NCBI RefSeq assembly: GCF_002532075.1
Contig: NZ_LYXE01000041.1
Span: 1-64,000, forward strand
DNA from: Candidatus Chloroploca asiatica
Lineage (GTDB): Bacteria > Chloroflexota > Chloroflexia > Chloroflexales > Chloroflexaceae
Length of the DNA: 64,000 nucleotides
Direction of reading: 5' to 3'
Part shown: positions 8,375 through 17,334 of the stretch, in pieces
Numbering within the stretch: position 1 is the stretch's first letter
Layout: every line of letters starts with the position of its first letter
The notes under the pieces: generated by a model
What the model was told of the DNA's origin: nothing
Databases searched by the model: none
What the model saw: only the letters and a program-made list of their open reading frames with translations
Program-made: the position numbers and the translations under genes

Positions 8375-9778
8375 CTAGGCGTTGACTGGTAAAAAGAGCG
8401 TAAACACGGTTCCCGTGCCTATTTCGCTCTCGACCGTAATGCGCCCTCCGTGCTGAGTGACAATATGGGCGCTAATGGCAAGCCCAAGACCTGTCCCCTG
8501 GACTTTGGTGGTATAAAATGGTTCAAAAAGATGGGGGAGGTGCTCTGCGGGGATGCCTACCCCTGTATCTGCAATATAAATCCCTATCGTTGACGGTGCC
8601 TCAGGGCGTGCCTGCAGCATCTGCGTAGTCACCCGCAGTTCGCCGCCCCGTGGCATGGCGTCACATGCATTAAGAATAATATTGAGGAAGACCTGGCGGA
8701 GTTGATCGGCGTGGGCGATGGTAAGCGGCAGATCAGGCTCGAGGTTGGCAACGGCTTGAATATGCCCGTGACGCAGATGGGTCTGGACAAGTTCGAGGGT
8801 TTCGCGGAGCAACGCATTAATACTCGTTGCCGCAAGCTCGGCGCGTGTTGGCCGATAGAAGTCGCGCATACGCGTAATAATGCGTGCGATGCGCCCGAGT
8901 TCTTGCTGGGCAATCGCGAGAAAGGTGCGTTGAGGTGCATCCTCGGGCAAATCCTGCTCGACCAGGTAGAGGCTATTGCGAGCGGCATAGAGAGGGTTAT
9001 TGATTTCGTGCGCCACCGACGCCGATAACTCACCCACCGCAGCCAGTTTGGCACTCTGCAACAACTGGGCCTGGGCCGTATTCAAGCGCGCCTGGGCCTC
9101 GGCGTGTAGCGACTGGGTAAGGGCCAGGTCGCGTTGCAAGACGACGGCACGGGCACGTTGGGTCACTTCGTCAATTGCGACTGCGGTCAGATCGGCCAGG
9201 GCCTGAACAAACGGAATATCACGCGGGTGATAGAGATGGGCATGCACCCCACCATACAGCACCAGTGCGCCCATCTGGGCACTCTCGACGCGCAGCGGGG
9301 CCAGCAATGCGCTATAAGGCGGCCAGGATGGCAACCCATCCTGCAAAGCCGCGAGGTTATGCGGACTCATCCTGTCCAGCGCGAGTTCAAGTTCAGGGCC
9401 AACGAGCAACATTGCCCGCGGCGACATAATCGCCATCTCGGCGAGCCCGGGCCCACATGGGCGTCCTTCTTCGTCAGCCGACGCCCAGAGCACCAGCCGG
9501 TCGCTCTCGGGCTCACGCAAGAAGAGATGGGCGGCACTCGTTCCGGGAAAGAGATTCACCGCTTCACGGACAACCAGTTGCACGATGGCGTCTACATCGC
9601 GACTGATCAACAAGACCGCCGAAATTGAGAGGATCGCACTCAAACGGGCACTTAACTCAACAGCCCGACTCTGTTGCAGTTCCGCCTCACGCTCAACTGC
9701 CTCTGCCCGCGCCTCGGCAATCTGCAGGCGCTTCTCGAGGGATTGAACATATGCACGAATTTCTTCGAGATCGCCCAT
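8375..9778 (-). CDS. cytoplasmic GAF-domain sensor histidine kinase (HisKA type)
   Basis: Soluble histidine kinase of 467 aa. An N-terminal coiled coil (about 1-45, EEIRAYVQSLEKRLQIAEAR) leads to a GAF domain (about 55-205). A second coiled linker precedes the HisKA helix with His257 in SVAHEINNP. The ATPase domain shows LNACDAMPRGG (N-box), DTGVGIP (G1), FEPFYTTK (F-box) and GTGLGLAI (G2). I set the start at ATG 9778 because GGAG lies 8 bp upstream. The longer frame to 9976 would overlap the divergent regulator gene and adds an unrelated N-terminus. It is transcribed divergently from the OmpR-type regulator at 9882, its likely partner. Confidence 0.9.
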   Translation of the reverse strand: MGDLEEIRAYVQSLEKRLQIAEARAEAVEREAELQQSRAVELSARLSAILSISAVLLISRDVDAIVQLVVREAVNLFPGTSAAHLFLREPESDRLVLWASADEEGRPCGPGLAEMAIMSPRAMLLVGPELELALDRMSPHNLAALQDGLPSWPPYSALLAPLRVESAQMGALVLYGGVHAHLYHPRDIPFVQALADLTAVAIDEVTQRARAVVLQRDLALTQSLHAEAQARLNTAQAQLLQSAKLAAVGELSASVAHEINNPLYAARNSLYLVEQDLPEDAPQRTFLAIAQQELGRIARIITRMRDFYRPTRAELAATSINALLRETLELVQTHLRHGHIQAVANLEPDLPLTIAHADQLRQVFLNIILNACDAMPRGGELRVTTQMLQARPEAPSTIGIYIADTGVGIPAEHLPHLFEPFYTTKVQGTGLGLAISAHIVTQHGGRITVESEIGTGTVFTLFLPVNA

Positions 9779-9796
9779 GGTTATCGCTCCAACGCG

Positions 9797-9826
9797 TTGA
9801 CACTGCAAAGCGTCGCACAGTATAAT
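9797..9826 (+). promoter_or_regulatory. near-consensus sigma70 promoter of the OmpR-type regulator
   Basis: TTGACA (9797-9802) and TATAAT (9821-9826) with an 18-bp spacer, inside the 103-bp gap between the divergent kinase and regulator. On the opposite strand a TATACT (9819-9824) overlaps the same -10, so the two promoters may compete. Confidence 0.75.
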
Positions 9827-9881
9827 GCCGAAAAGATGAATCCCCCAAACTATAGTGCTTTTTGGCACGGAGTGCAAACGA

Positions 9882-10733
9882 ATGACGCAATCTGCCCATA
9901 TTCTTGTTGTTGATGATGAGCAAAACATCCGCCTGACCCTCTCGACATTGCTCAGCCGCGCCGGATATATCGTCACCGTAGCGGCGAGTGGTGAAGAGGC
10001 CGTGGCAATGTTCGAGCGTCAGCAGTTTGATCTGATGCTCGTCGATCTGCAGATGCCGGGCATCAATGGCATCCAGGTCGTCGAAGCCCTGCGACAGCGC
10101 TCAAATGATACGGTGGTCATTATCCTCACCGGCCATGGCTCGTTGGAGACAGCGATCGAAGGGTTGCATCAAGGTATTTTCGATTATATGCTCAAGACGA
10201 GTGACCCCGGACAGATCATTGAGCGTGTCAAGGCCGGGTTGAATGAACGGATGAAACGTCAGCGTCAGCATGCGCTGATCAATGCGATCGGGGCCGCTGC
10301 TCAGGAATTGACCGGGGCAATGCCAGGGGACGATACCGCTACACCGCTTGCCGCAACCACCCCGGCCCCCTCATCGCCGGCCACCCAGCCTACGCCAGTT
10401 ATGTCGACGACCAGTAGCAATGATCGCCAGGTGCTTATCGGCCAGTTGCAACTCGATACCTGGCACCAGACAGCCATGCTTGGTGGGCGCTCGCTCAATC
10501 TGACGCCAACCGAGTTTCGTCTGCTGCTCTGCCTCGCTGAGCACGCCGGACAGATGCTTTCGTATACCCAGTTGGTGCGTTGTGCCCAGGGCTACGAGGC
10601 CAATGATATGGAGGCTGGCGAGTTGATCAAGCCGCACATTCATCATCTGCGCCAGAAGATCGAACCCGATCCAAGTGCGCCACGGTATCTGCTGAATGTG
10701 CGCGGCAAAGGGTATATTTTGCAGATTGATTAA
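9882..10733 (+). CDS. OmpR-family response regulator (receiver + winged helix)
   Basis: Regulator of 283 aa. The receiver domain (1-120) has D11/D12 and phosphoacceptor D55 (LMLVDLQMPG), and the Lys of YMLKTSDP. A Thr/Pro/Ala-rich linker (about 150-180) is unusually long for the family. The C-terminal winged helix (about 185-283) shows LTPTEFRLLLCLAEHAGQMLS and the wing motif LLNVRGKGYIL. The start is ATG 9882, with GGAG 9 bp upstream and the promoter 56 bp upstream. The longer frame to 9855 lacks a ribosome site. It probably pairs with the divergent GAF kinase. Confidence 0.9.
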   Translation: MTQSAHILVVDDEQNIRLTLSTLLSRAGYIVTVAASGEEAVAMFERQQFDLMLVDLQMPGINGIQVVEALRQRSNDTVVIILTGHGSLETAIEGLHQGIFDYMLKTSDPGQIIERVKAGLNERMKRQRQHALINAIGAAAQELTGAMPGDDTATPLAATTPAPSSPATQPTPVMSTTSSNDRQVLIGQLQLDTWHQTAMLGGRSLNLTPTEFRLLLCLAEHAGQMLSYTQLVRCAQGYEANDMEAGELIKPHIHHLRQKIEPDPSAPRYLLNVRGKGYILQID

Positions 10734-10741
10734 CTCGGTTG

Positions 10742-10825
10742 CTTGACCGTTTGGAGTGCCGACTTCAGTCGGCTTCCAGGCTCAGCCGACTGAAGTCGGC
10801 ACTCCGATCACCGCAAACGGTCAAG
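10742..10825. repeat. nested palindrome with GCCGACT-TC-AGTCGGC arms, copy 1
   Basis: Outer arms 10742-10753 and 10814-10825 (12 bp) enclose inner arms holding GCCGACTTCAGTCGGC and its complement. Each inner arm is itself a hairpin, so the element can fold as one long or two short stems. The inner part recurs at 17673-17724. It lies just behind the regulator stop and could also end transcription. Confidence 0.8.
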
Positions 10826-10866
10826 CTCGTTTGAAACATGCCTAACAGCAAAAGAAGAGATGCTCA

Positions 10867-11307
10867 ATGAATGAAACACCTCATATTCCTCCACGGTTAC
10901 AGGAAATTATTGAAGACTTCCAGGCGAGTGACCGTACCGAGAAACTCGAATTAATGCTGGAGTATGCCGACCGCCTTCCTCCTTTGCCCCCGCATTTGCA
11001 AGGCCATACTGGCATGGAACAGGTGCACGAGTGTATGAGCCCGGTCTTTGTCCAGAGTGAACTGATTGACGGGCGCATCATCTTTCATATTGATGTGCCA
11101 GCCGAAGCACCAACGATTCGTGGGTATGCCTCACTGCTCACGGAAGGTTTCGAGGGCTTGACACCACAAGAGGTGCTGGAGGTACCGGGGAATTTTTTTG
11201 AGGCGATGGGCCTGCATCAAGTGCTGAGCCCCCAGCGGCTCAATGGCATTACCTCGCTGCTGGCCTATATGAAGCGTCAAGCCCTTCGCCTGCTTGCCTC
11301 TTCGTAA
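10867..11307 (+). CDS. sufE: SufE-like Fe-S cluster assembly protein
   Basis: Protein of 146 aa matching SufE, which accepts sulfane sulfur from the cysteine desulfurase SufS and passes it to the SufBCD scaffold. The conserved fold elements IIEDFQASDRTEKLELMLEYADRLPPLP and LTEGFEGLTPQEVLEVPGNFFEAMGL are present. Cys56 in HECMSPVF is at the position of the sulfur-accepting Cys. The usual flanking Gly-Cys-Gln pattern is changed here to HECMS. No other suf gene lies nearby, so it is a stand-alone gene. Confidence 0.88.
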   Translation: MNETPHIPPRLQEIIEDFQASDRTEKLELMLEYADRLPPLPPHLQGHTGMEQVHECMSPVFVQSELIDGRIIFHIDVPAEAPTIRGYASLLTEGFEGLTPQEVLEVPGNFFEAMGLHQVLSPQRLNGITSLLAYMKRQALRLLASS

Positions 11308-11321
11308 ACCCTGCGACAAGT

Positions 11322-11362
11322 GAGCGCACACAGACAACCCCTCAGGGTGCTTGTGTGCGCTC
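11322..11362. other. stem-loop behind sufE
   Basis: Perfect 11-bp arms GAGCGCACACA (11322-11332) and its complement (11352-11362) with a 19-nt loop, 15 bp after the sufE stop. There is no T-tract. It may act as a 3' end stem. Confidence 0.5.
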
Positions 11363-11370
11363 GGTGTAAC

Positions 11371-11562
11371 TTACGCTACCCGTGCATTAAGCAAGGCACG
11401 GGCCACTGTATCAAGGATTGACGCAGGCCGCGGACCAGGGGTTATACCGATCCGTCGTATCAGCACCCGGCGGTAAAGATGGATCGACTCGGGCGCAAAG
11501 TAGCAACGGCGTCGGTGCGCATGATGCGGCACATGGGGTGATGGTCGCAACTGAATAAGCAT
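11371..11562 (-). CDS. small basic hypothetical protein
   Basis: Possible protein of 63 aa (MLIQLRPSPHVPHHAHRRR..., ending ALLNARVA). No family recognised. GAGG lies 6 bp before the ATG at 11562, and codon use resembles the neighbouring genes. It is convergent with sufE and behind aspartokinase on the same strand (109 bp gap). The His/Arg-rich start and ESIHLYRRVLIRRIGI suggest a small nucleic-acid-binding protein, but that is speculation. Confidence 0.4.
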   Translation of the reverse strand: MLIQLRPSPHVPHHAHRRRCYFAPESIHLYRRVLIRRIGITPGPRPASILDTVARALLNARVA

Positions 11563-11671
11563 TGAAGACCTCGCACAGTTTGTGAGCTACTTCACAGGTT
11601 TATGATACTGCTCACGGCGCACTGCGTCAAGAGGTAATCAATGCGCAATAATTGTGCATCTGCTTTGCTTT

Positions 11672-13072
11672 TCAGAGGTCAAAGCTATGATGGATCGCAC
11701 GTACGGCAGCATCGCCATCGCTGGCAGCCACAACGAGTGAAATATTATTCTCGGTACTACCCTGGGCAATGGCAATAATATTGATGCCAACATTGCCCAG
11801 CGCACCAAAGACGCGCCCGGCAATACCTGGGGTGCCGCGCATCCCCGAGCCGACGACGGCAATGATGACGACCTGGTCGAGCACTTCGACATGTTCGACA
11901 TTGTGGCTAGACAAATCACCCGCGAGCTCGGCACGCAAGGCTGTAACCGCCGCCGCGGCCTCGGCCCGGGGCACGGCTAAACAGACGCTCTGTTCGCTCG
12001 ACGCCTGGGTGATCAGCAGCGTGTTGGCACCTACCCGCGCCACGGCCCCGAAGATCCGTGCGGCGACCCCCGTCAGCCCGAGCATGCCTGGGCCACCGAC
12101 GGTGATCAGACTGGCATCGTTGATCGCCGTGACTGCCCGGGCTGTGCCGGGCATGTCGGCCCCGTTGATGATGGTGCCTGGATGCGCCGGGTTAAAGGTG
12201 TTCCGAATGCGGATCGGGATCTTTGCTTGCACCAGCGGGCGTACCGTCTTGGGATGCAAGACATTGGCCCCATAGTAGGCCATCTCGCCCATTTCATTGT
12301 ACGAGAGGCGAGGCAGAGTACGGGCTTCGGGCACCACTTTCGGATTGGCCGTCAGGACGCCATCAACCTCTTTCCAGAACCAGACTTCCTTTGCCTCAAG
12401 CACGGCCCCCAGGATGCCACACGTATAATCGGAACCACCGCGCCCGAGCGTCGTTGGCACGCCAGCCTTGGTGGCCCCGATAAAACCGGTCACCACGGGC
12501 ACAATCTTCTGGGCCAGCATTGGTTCAAGCACAGCCCGGCTCGTCGCACGAGTCTCGTCCATCAGCGGTGACGCCGAGCCATAGTGTTCATCGGTGACAA
12601 TGAGGCGCGTCGCATCAACGGCTTCAGCAGCGAGACCAGCGCTACGCAGTGCAGCGGCAATGAGGCGGGCATTGAGGCGCTCGCCGAGCCCACTAAAGAG
12701 ATCGAGCGCCCGTGGCGTCAATTCGCCGAGCACTGCAATGCTATGCGAAAGATTGCTCAGATACGCCAGCATCGCCCGCAGTTCAGGCTCAAGGGCGGCA
12801 CACTCTTCGGGCGAAGCAAGTTCGGCGGCGGCTCGCAGATGAAGGTCGAGCAAACGTGGTGCAACTTCGCCCGTTGCCTCACCATTGCCGGCAGCTGCGG
12901 CCTTCGCCGCTGCGATCAGGGTGTCGGTAGTACGTAAATCGGGGGCGTTCATTGCCGACACCACGACCACAACCTCGTGCTCGCGGTGGCTGTCAGCGAC
13001 AATCCGGGCCACGTGGCGGATGGCATCAGCACTGCCGACCGATGTTCCGCCGAATTTCATCACAACTCGCAT
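11672..13072 (-). CDS. aspartate kinase
   Basis: Monofunctional aspartokinase of 466 aa, the first step of Lys/Thr/Met/Ile synthesis from aspartate. The start signature KFGGTSVG is at 6-13 and GRGGSDYT at 210-217. Two ACT domains close the protein (about 315-385 and 395-460, GGPGMLGLTGVAARIF and GSGMRGTPGIAGRVF), as in the ThrA/LysC class, and predict feedback control by an end-product amino acid. I use ATG 13072, with GAGG about 5 bp upstream. A longer frame to 13129 would add 19 residues absent from the family. It lies 59 bp behind the quinone oxidoreductase on the same strand; co-transcription is likely although the functions differ. Confidence 0.95.
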   Translation of the reverse strand: MRVVMKFGGTSVGSADAIRHVARIVADSHREHEVVVVVSAMNAPDLRTTDTLIAAAKAAAAGNGEATGEVAPRLLDLHLRAAAELASPEECAALEPELRAMLAYLSNLSHSIAVLGELTPRALDLFSGLGERLNARLIAAALRSAGLAAEAVDATRLIVTDEHYGSASPLMDETRATSRAVLEPMLAQKIVPVVTGFIGATKAGVPTTLGRGGSDYTCGILGAVLEAKEVWFWKEVDGVLTANPKVVPEARTLPRLSYNEMGEMAYYGANVLHPKTVRPLVQAKIPIRIRNTFNPAHPGTIINGADMPGTARAVTAINDASLITVGGPGMLGLTGVAARIFGAVARVGANTLLITQASSEQSVCLAVPRAEAAAAVTALRAELAGDLSSHNVEHVEVLDQVVIIAVVGSGMRGTPGIAGRVFGALGNVGINIIAIAQGSTENNISLVVAASDGDAAVRAIHHSFDL

Positions 13073-13131
13073 GCGTTCCTCTTGATATTTTGAAACGTAT
13101 TCGCCGCGAAGCTGCGCCGTACGGCGCACAT

Positions 13132-14100
13132 TTACGGCAAGATCAAGACCTTGCCGGTCGTCTCGCGTCCTTCAAGCGCACGGTGCGCCGCTGCGGCGTC
13201 GGCCAGCGGATAGCTACGATCAATGCGTACGTTCAGTTTGCCACTGCCGATCCAGGCAAAGATATCGCCTGCGCGCCAGGCTAATTCTTCACTGGTAGCA
13301 ATATAATGGGCCAGGGTCGGGCGCGTCAGGAAGAGCGAGCCTTTGCTGCTCAAGACCAGGGGGCTGACAGGAGGCACCGGGCCACTCGCATTGCCAAAGG
13401 TGACCATCATGCCCCGGGGCCGCAGACTGTCGAGGCTCCCTTCCCAGGTTGTCGCCCCGACCGAGTCGTAGACCACATCAACGCCCCGCCCATCGGTCAA
13501 CTCACGCACGCGCTGGGGAAAGGGCTCACTCGTATAGAAAATGACTTCGTCGGCCCCGGCACCCCGTGCAAGCGCAGCTTTGGCCTCAGTCGAGACGGTT
13601 CCGATAACCCGTGCGCCGATCGCCTTCGCCATCTGCACCAACAAGAGCCCAACCCCGCCTGCGGCTGCGTGGACAAGGCAGGTCTCACCGGACTTCAACG
13701 GATACGTGCTCGTCACCAGATAGTGCGCCGTCATACCCTGGAGCATCACCGCCGCAGCCTGGTTCAAAGCAACCTCGGCGGGCACAGCGACCAGGCGCTC
13801 GACAGGGGCCAGGGCATATTCGGCATAACCACCCGATCCCGAAGCGGTGGCGACCCGATCACCAACGGTCCAACCCGTCACCCCTGCGCCCAGCGCATCA
13901 ATCGTACCAGCAAACTCCATCCCGGGGGTAAAGGGCAAGGGCAGTTTGTAGAGCCCGGTACGATGGTAGGTGTCAATAAAATTGAGCCCGATGGCGGCCA
14001 CGTGGACGCGTACCTGACCAGGCCCAGGCTCGGGTGGAGTGATGTCAACCAGTTGCAAAACCTCGGGACCACCTGTTGCATGAACGTGAATCGCGCGCAT
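13132..14100 (-). CDS. NAD(P)H:quinone oxidoreductase, zinc-free MDR family
   Basis: Protein of 322 aa of the medium-chain dehydrogenase/reductase superfamily, quinone oxidoreductase branch. The catalytic half starts [16 protein letters not shown]. The Rossmann motif [24 protein letters not shown] lies near residue 150. It has no structural-zinc Cys cluster, as expected for this branch. The ATG at 14100 has GGAG 8 bp upstream and is preferred to the GTG at 14106. It probably reduces quinones or reactive carbonyls with NADPH; the substrate cannot be told. It is divergent from the methyltransferase gene. Confidence 0.9.
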   Translation of the reverse strand: MRAIHVHATGGPEVLQLVDITPPEPGPGQVRVHVAAIGLNFIDTYHRTGLYKLPLPFTPGMEFAGTIDALGAGVTGWTVGDRVATASGSGGYAEYALAPVERLVAVPAEVALNQAAAVMLQGMTAHYLVTSTYPLKSGETCLVHAAAGGVGLLLVQMAKAIGARVIGTVSTEAKAALARGAGADEVIFYTSEPFPQRVRELTDGRGVDVVYDSVGATTWEGSLDSLRPRGMMVTFGNASGPVPPVSPLVLSSKGSLFLTRPTLAHYIATSEELAWRAGDIFAWIGSGKLNVRIDRSYPLADAAAAHRALEGRETTGKVLILP

Positions 14101-14139
14101 AGTCACTTCTCCTCGTCACACCCTTTACTGTGCGCACCC

Positions 14140-14169
14140 TTGCGCCAGTATCAGAAATCAGCCTATACT
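14140..14169 (+). promoter_or_regulatory. promoter of the methyltransferase gene
   Basis: TTGCGC (14140-14145), an 18-bp spacer and TATACT (14164-14169). Its position shows that the methyltransferase start must be downstream, supporting the TTG at 14241. Confidence 0.5.
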
Positions 14170-14240
14170 ATAACAGGAATCGTAAATGGCTAGTGCTGTT
14201 GTCGGGCTGTCCGACACCATGTCAGGTAAGGAGTAGTACG

Positions 14241-14879
14241 TTGCGCCTGGAGAAGAACGGTCTGCCCGCAAATTACTTCAAGCGCTATGACGAAAGCGAC
14301 GACCGTGGTTTTTACCTCTACCCACGGTTGACGGCGCATATTGATGATGCTGCCTCGGCTGCGACGTCGCAACTCTTCCGCGAGTTGTTGCCACCTGGCG
14401 GTCGCATCCTTGATTTGATGAGTAGTTTTGTCAGCCATATGCCTCCTGAGATCGCGTATGACGAGGTGATTGGCCTAGGGCTGAATGAAGAAGAGATGCG
14501 CAACAATGCGCAACTCAATGCGTGTGTGATCCATGATCTCAACAAACAACCGCGCCTGCCCTTTGACGATGCCTCGTTTGATGGTGCCGTCTGTACGGTT
14601 TCCGTGCAATATCTGACGCGCCCAATTGAGGTCTTTGCCGAAGTGGGGCGGGTCTTGCGACCTGGTTCGCCCTTTATTGTGACCTTTTCCAACCGTTGTT
14701 TCCCCAGCAAAGCCGTACAGATCTGGGTCAATACAAGTGATGCTCAGCATAGCATCCTGGTGCGGCGTTATTTTGAACTGGCCAGTTGTTTTGAAGAGAT
14801 CGTCACCCTGGATCGTTCACCGCGACGCTGGCTCAGTGACCCCCTCTATGCTGTAGTTGGTGTGACCGAGCGGGCATGA
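14241..14879 (+). CDS. SAM-dependent methyltransferase-like protein (type 11)
   Basis: Class I methyltransferase-like protein of 212 aa. Recognisable parts are ILDLMSSFVSHMP (motif I region), PFDDASFDGAVCTVSVQYLTRP (motif IV) and FAEVGRVLRPGSPFIVTFSNR (motif V/VI). Motif I lacks the usual Gly-x-Gly-x-Gly, so SAM binding may be altered. The start is a TTG at 14241 with AAGGAG 7 bp upstream. The longer frame from 14130 runs through the promoter and adds an unrelated 37 residues. Substrate unknown. The CpXC gene follows 63 bp downstream with its own -10. Confidence 0.82.
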   Translation: MRLEKNGLPANYFKRYDESDDRGFYLYPRLTAHIDDAASAATSQLFRELLPPGGRILDLMSSFVSHMPPEIAYDEVIGLGLNEEEMRNNAQLNACVIHDLNKQPRLPFDDASFDGAVCTVSVQYLTRPIEVFAEVGRVLRPGSPFIVTFSNRCFPSKAVQIWVNTSDAQHSILVRRYFELASCFEEIVTLDRSPRRWLSDPLYAVVGVTERA

Positions 14880-14894
14880 GTATCCTCTGAATCC

Positions 14895-14903
14895 TGGTAT
14901 AAT
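14895..14903 (+). promoter_or_regulatory. extended -10 promoter before the CpXC gene
   Basis: TG-G-TATAAT, 40 bp before the ATG at 14943. No clear -35, as is usual for extended -10 promoters. Confidence 0.5.
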
Positions 14904-14942
14904 CAAGCCCGAAGTAAAATCGAAAAAGGATTGGAGCGCATT

Positions 14943-16244
14943 ATGCCCCCGGTTGCCCCCCAGCCTGTGCAAATTACCTGCCCAGCGTGTGGTACGTCAT
15001 TTCGCACTGGTATCTATACGTTGGTTGATGTAAGTGTACAGCCTGAATTGAAGCCGGCCCTTCTGGGGGGCCAGTTGAATGTGGCTGTCTGCCCAAAGTG
15101 TAGTACACCGAGCATGATTGGTGCTCCGCTTGTCTATCACGATGCCGCCAAGCAACTCTGCCTTGTCCATGTTCCAGCCGAGTTAAATAGCAGCCCCCAG
15201 GAACAAGAACAGTTCGTAGGTGAAGCGACCAGTTTTTTGTTGCGCGAGCTGCCCAAAGATGTGTCACGGGCGTATCTGCTTGCCCCGCGCCGCTTTTTGA
15301 CTATGCAGTCGCTCGTTGAGGCGATCTTTGAAGCCGACGGGGTGAGCCGTGAGGCGCTTGATCGGCAGCGTGCTCATATCGAGTTGATCAGTGAACTCGC
15401 GAGTGTGGTTGGTGATGAGGCCCAGTTTGCGTCAATGGTGACCCAACGGCGGGCCGATCTGACCCCCGAGTTTTTTGCAACGCTGTCGGCCTTTGTGCAG
15501 GCAACGCCCCCTGATCAGGCAGAAACACGTCAGTTGCTGATGGCGATCCAGAATCAGTTGCTTGAGACCTATGACGAAGATCCACCCGATGAGGAGGAGA
15601 TGCAAGAGGCGCTCGAGCGTCTCGTTGCCGTAGCCGATGAAGAGCTTGACCTGGCGGTGGCCGAGTTGCGCCCGGTGCTCGATTATGGCTTTTTTGAATT
15701 GCTGACGGGCCGGATTGAGGCGGCCGAACAGGCTGGTGAGCAGGCAACCGCAGCGGCGCTCACTGACCGGCGTGACCGCATTCTCGCGGCGGTCGAACAA
15801 CTCGACCGTGAAGCCGAGGCGATGTTCGAGGCCGGCAGTGTCTTGCTGCAAGAGGTGATGCAAGCCCCCGATCCCGAGGTCGCCCTCCGTGAGCGTGGTG
15901 AAGCCATTGACGAAGCCTTTATGATGGTGCTTTCGGCCAATGTTGGTGCCGCGCAGCGTGCCGGACGCGAGGATATCGAGACCTTGCTGACCCGCCTGGC
16001 CGATGTTGCGATTGATGTCATCCAGGCGCGTCTCTCGCCCGAAGAGCGTTTTATCAATGAGTTGCTGATGGCCGAGACGCCCCAGGCGGCAACGCGTCTT
16101 TTGCGTACCAATGTTAGTCGGATTACGCCTGAACTGGTCAAGCAACTCAACGAACTGGCCGACCAAGAAGAGCGACGGGCCAATAAGCCCATTGCTGAGC
16201 GCTTGCGGCAACTCGCCCGCGAGTGTGGTGCGATGCTCTTTTAA
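14943..16244 (+). CDS. CpXC-domain protein, function unknown
   Basis: Protein of 433 aa. The N-terminal CpXC domain has two zinc-ribbon pairs, C13-x2-C16 (TCPACGTSF) and C50-x2-C53 (VCPKCST), typical of a small zinc-binding domain of unknown role. The remaining ~300 residues are acidic and almost entirely helical (for example EDPPDEEEMQEALERLVAVADEELDLAV). There is no signal peptide or membrane segment, so it should be cytoplasmic. Start ATG 14943 has GGAG 7 bp upstream. The glycosyltransferase gene follows 4 bp later, so the two are co-transcribed, though no shared function is known. Confidence 0.85.
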   Translation: MPPVAPQPVQITCPACGTSFRTGIYTLVDVSVQPELKPALLGGQLNVAVCPKCSTPSMIGAPLVYHDAAKQLCLVHVPAELNSSPQEQEQFVGEATSFLLRELPKDVSRAYLLAPRRFLTMQSLVEAIFEADGVSREALDRQRAHIELISELASVVGDEAQFASMVTQRRADLTPEFFATLSAFVQATPPDQAETRQLLMAIQNQLLETYDEDPPDEEEMQEALERLVAVADEELDLAVAELRPVLDYGFFELLTGRIEAAEQAGEQATAAALTDRRDRILAAVEQLDREAEAMFEAGSVLLQEVMQAPDPEVALRERGEAIDEAFMMVLSANVGAAQRAGREDIETLLTRLADVAIDVIQARLSPEERFINELLMAETPQAATRLLRTNVSRITPELVKQLNELADQEERRANKPIAERLRQLARECGAMLF

Positions 16245-16248
16245 GCCT

Positions 16249-17334
16249 ATGCAGGCGTACCGTCTACAGCGTATCCTGGTTGTGAAACCGGATCATCTCG
16301 GTGATCTGCTGCTTGCAACGCCTGCCCTGCGCGAGTTGCGGCAGGCGTTGCCCGATGCTACCCTCGTCGGGCTTGTCGGCCCCTGGTCACGCCAGATGTG
16401 GCAGACGAACCCTGATCTCAATCAACTGATCGAGTTGCCCTTTCCTGGCTTCGAGCGCGCCAGCAAGGGGCGTAACCGCTTGCGTCCTTATCTGCTTCTG
16501 GGAAAGTATGCCGCCCTCTTGCGCCAGGGCCGCTATGATGCGGCGCTGCTCTTGCGTGATGACCACTGGTGGGGGGCTGGGTTGGTCGCGCTCGCAGGCA
16601 TTCCCCAGCGCATCGGCCACGCGCACCCCCGTTCGGTACCGTTCCTGACCACGGCCCTGCCCTATGACCCGCGTACCCACGTCACCCGTCAGGCCCTCGA
16701 GGTGGTACAGGCACTGGTGCAACCTGGACCTTCATCAACTCTTACCACTGGTCTGCCGGCCCTGCATTTTACGCCCACGGCTGATGCGCAACGCTGGGCT
16801 GATGGCTGGCTCGCCACACACCTGCACCCCGACGAGCGTATGGTGATTATCCATCCCGGCACGGGCGGTGTCATCAAACACTGGTCGGTCGCCGCGTGGG
16901 CGCAGGTTGCCAACGACTTGGCGCAACTGCCCGGGATACACCTTGTCTGTACTGGCGGCCCCGGTGAAGAGCGGTTGGTTGCCGAACTGGCGGCCCTGAT
17001 CGAGCCTGCCCCGCTGACGCTCGCCGGGGCAACGACACTCGGCGAACTGGCGGCGCTACTTGGCCGCGCGGCCCTGGTGCTCGGCGTGGACAGTGGGCCA
17101 TTGCACCTGGCGGTGAGCCAGGGCGTGCCGACAATTCACCTCTTTGGGCCAAGCGACCATCAACGCTTTGGGCCGTGGGGTGACGCCAGGCGGCAGCGCG
17201 TGCTGCGGACCGACCTCTTTTGCAGCCCGTGTGGCGTCTTTGATGCTTGTCCACGGGGCACCAGTGGCCCCGAATGTATGGAACAGATTACACCTGAGCA
17301 CGTCATTGCCGCAGCCCGACACGTGCTGGCCTGA
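16249..17334 (+). CDS. glycosyltransferase family 9 (heptosyltransferase-like)
   Basis: GT9 enzyme of 361 aa, related to ADP-heptose:LPS heptosyltransferases. The N-terminal KPDHLGDLLLATPAL contains the likely catalytic Asp15. The donor-binding half has HPGTGGVIKHWSV and GVDSGPLHLA. The C-terminal Cys cluster (LFCSPCGVFDACPRG, then CM) is typical of GT9 members. Start ATG 16249 is 4 bp behind the CpXC stop with no ribosome site, so coupling is likely. An RfaE2-like nucleotidyltransferase lies at 38085-38636. The stop codon is followed in the same frame by a DUF3095-like relic. Confidence 0.9.
   Translation: MQAYRLQRILVVKPDHLGDLLLATPALRELRQALPDATLVGLVGPWSRQMWQTNPDLNQLIELPFPGFERASKGRNRLRPYLLLGKYAALLRQGRYDAALLLRDDHWWGAGLVALAGIPQRIGHAHPRSVPFLTTALPYDPRTHVTRQALEVVQALVQPGPSSTLTTGLPALHFTPTADAQRWADGWLATHLHPDERMVIIHPGTGGVIKHWSVAAWAQVANDLAQLPGIHLVCTGGPGEERLVAELAALIEPAPLTLAGATTLGELAALLGRAALVLGVDSGPLHLAVSQGVPTIHLFGPSDHQRFGPWGDARRQRVLRTDLFCSPCGVFDACPRGTSGPECMEQITPEHVIAAARHVLA

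Noticed and set aside
13073-13131. Lysine or other riboswitch before aspartokinase
   Set aside because: Only 59 bp separate it from the upstream co-directional gene, too short for a lysine riboswitch, and no conserved pairing is seen.
13306-14193. Plus-strand frame of 295 aa
   Set aside because: Antisense to the quinone oxidoreductase gene; no recognisable domain.
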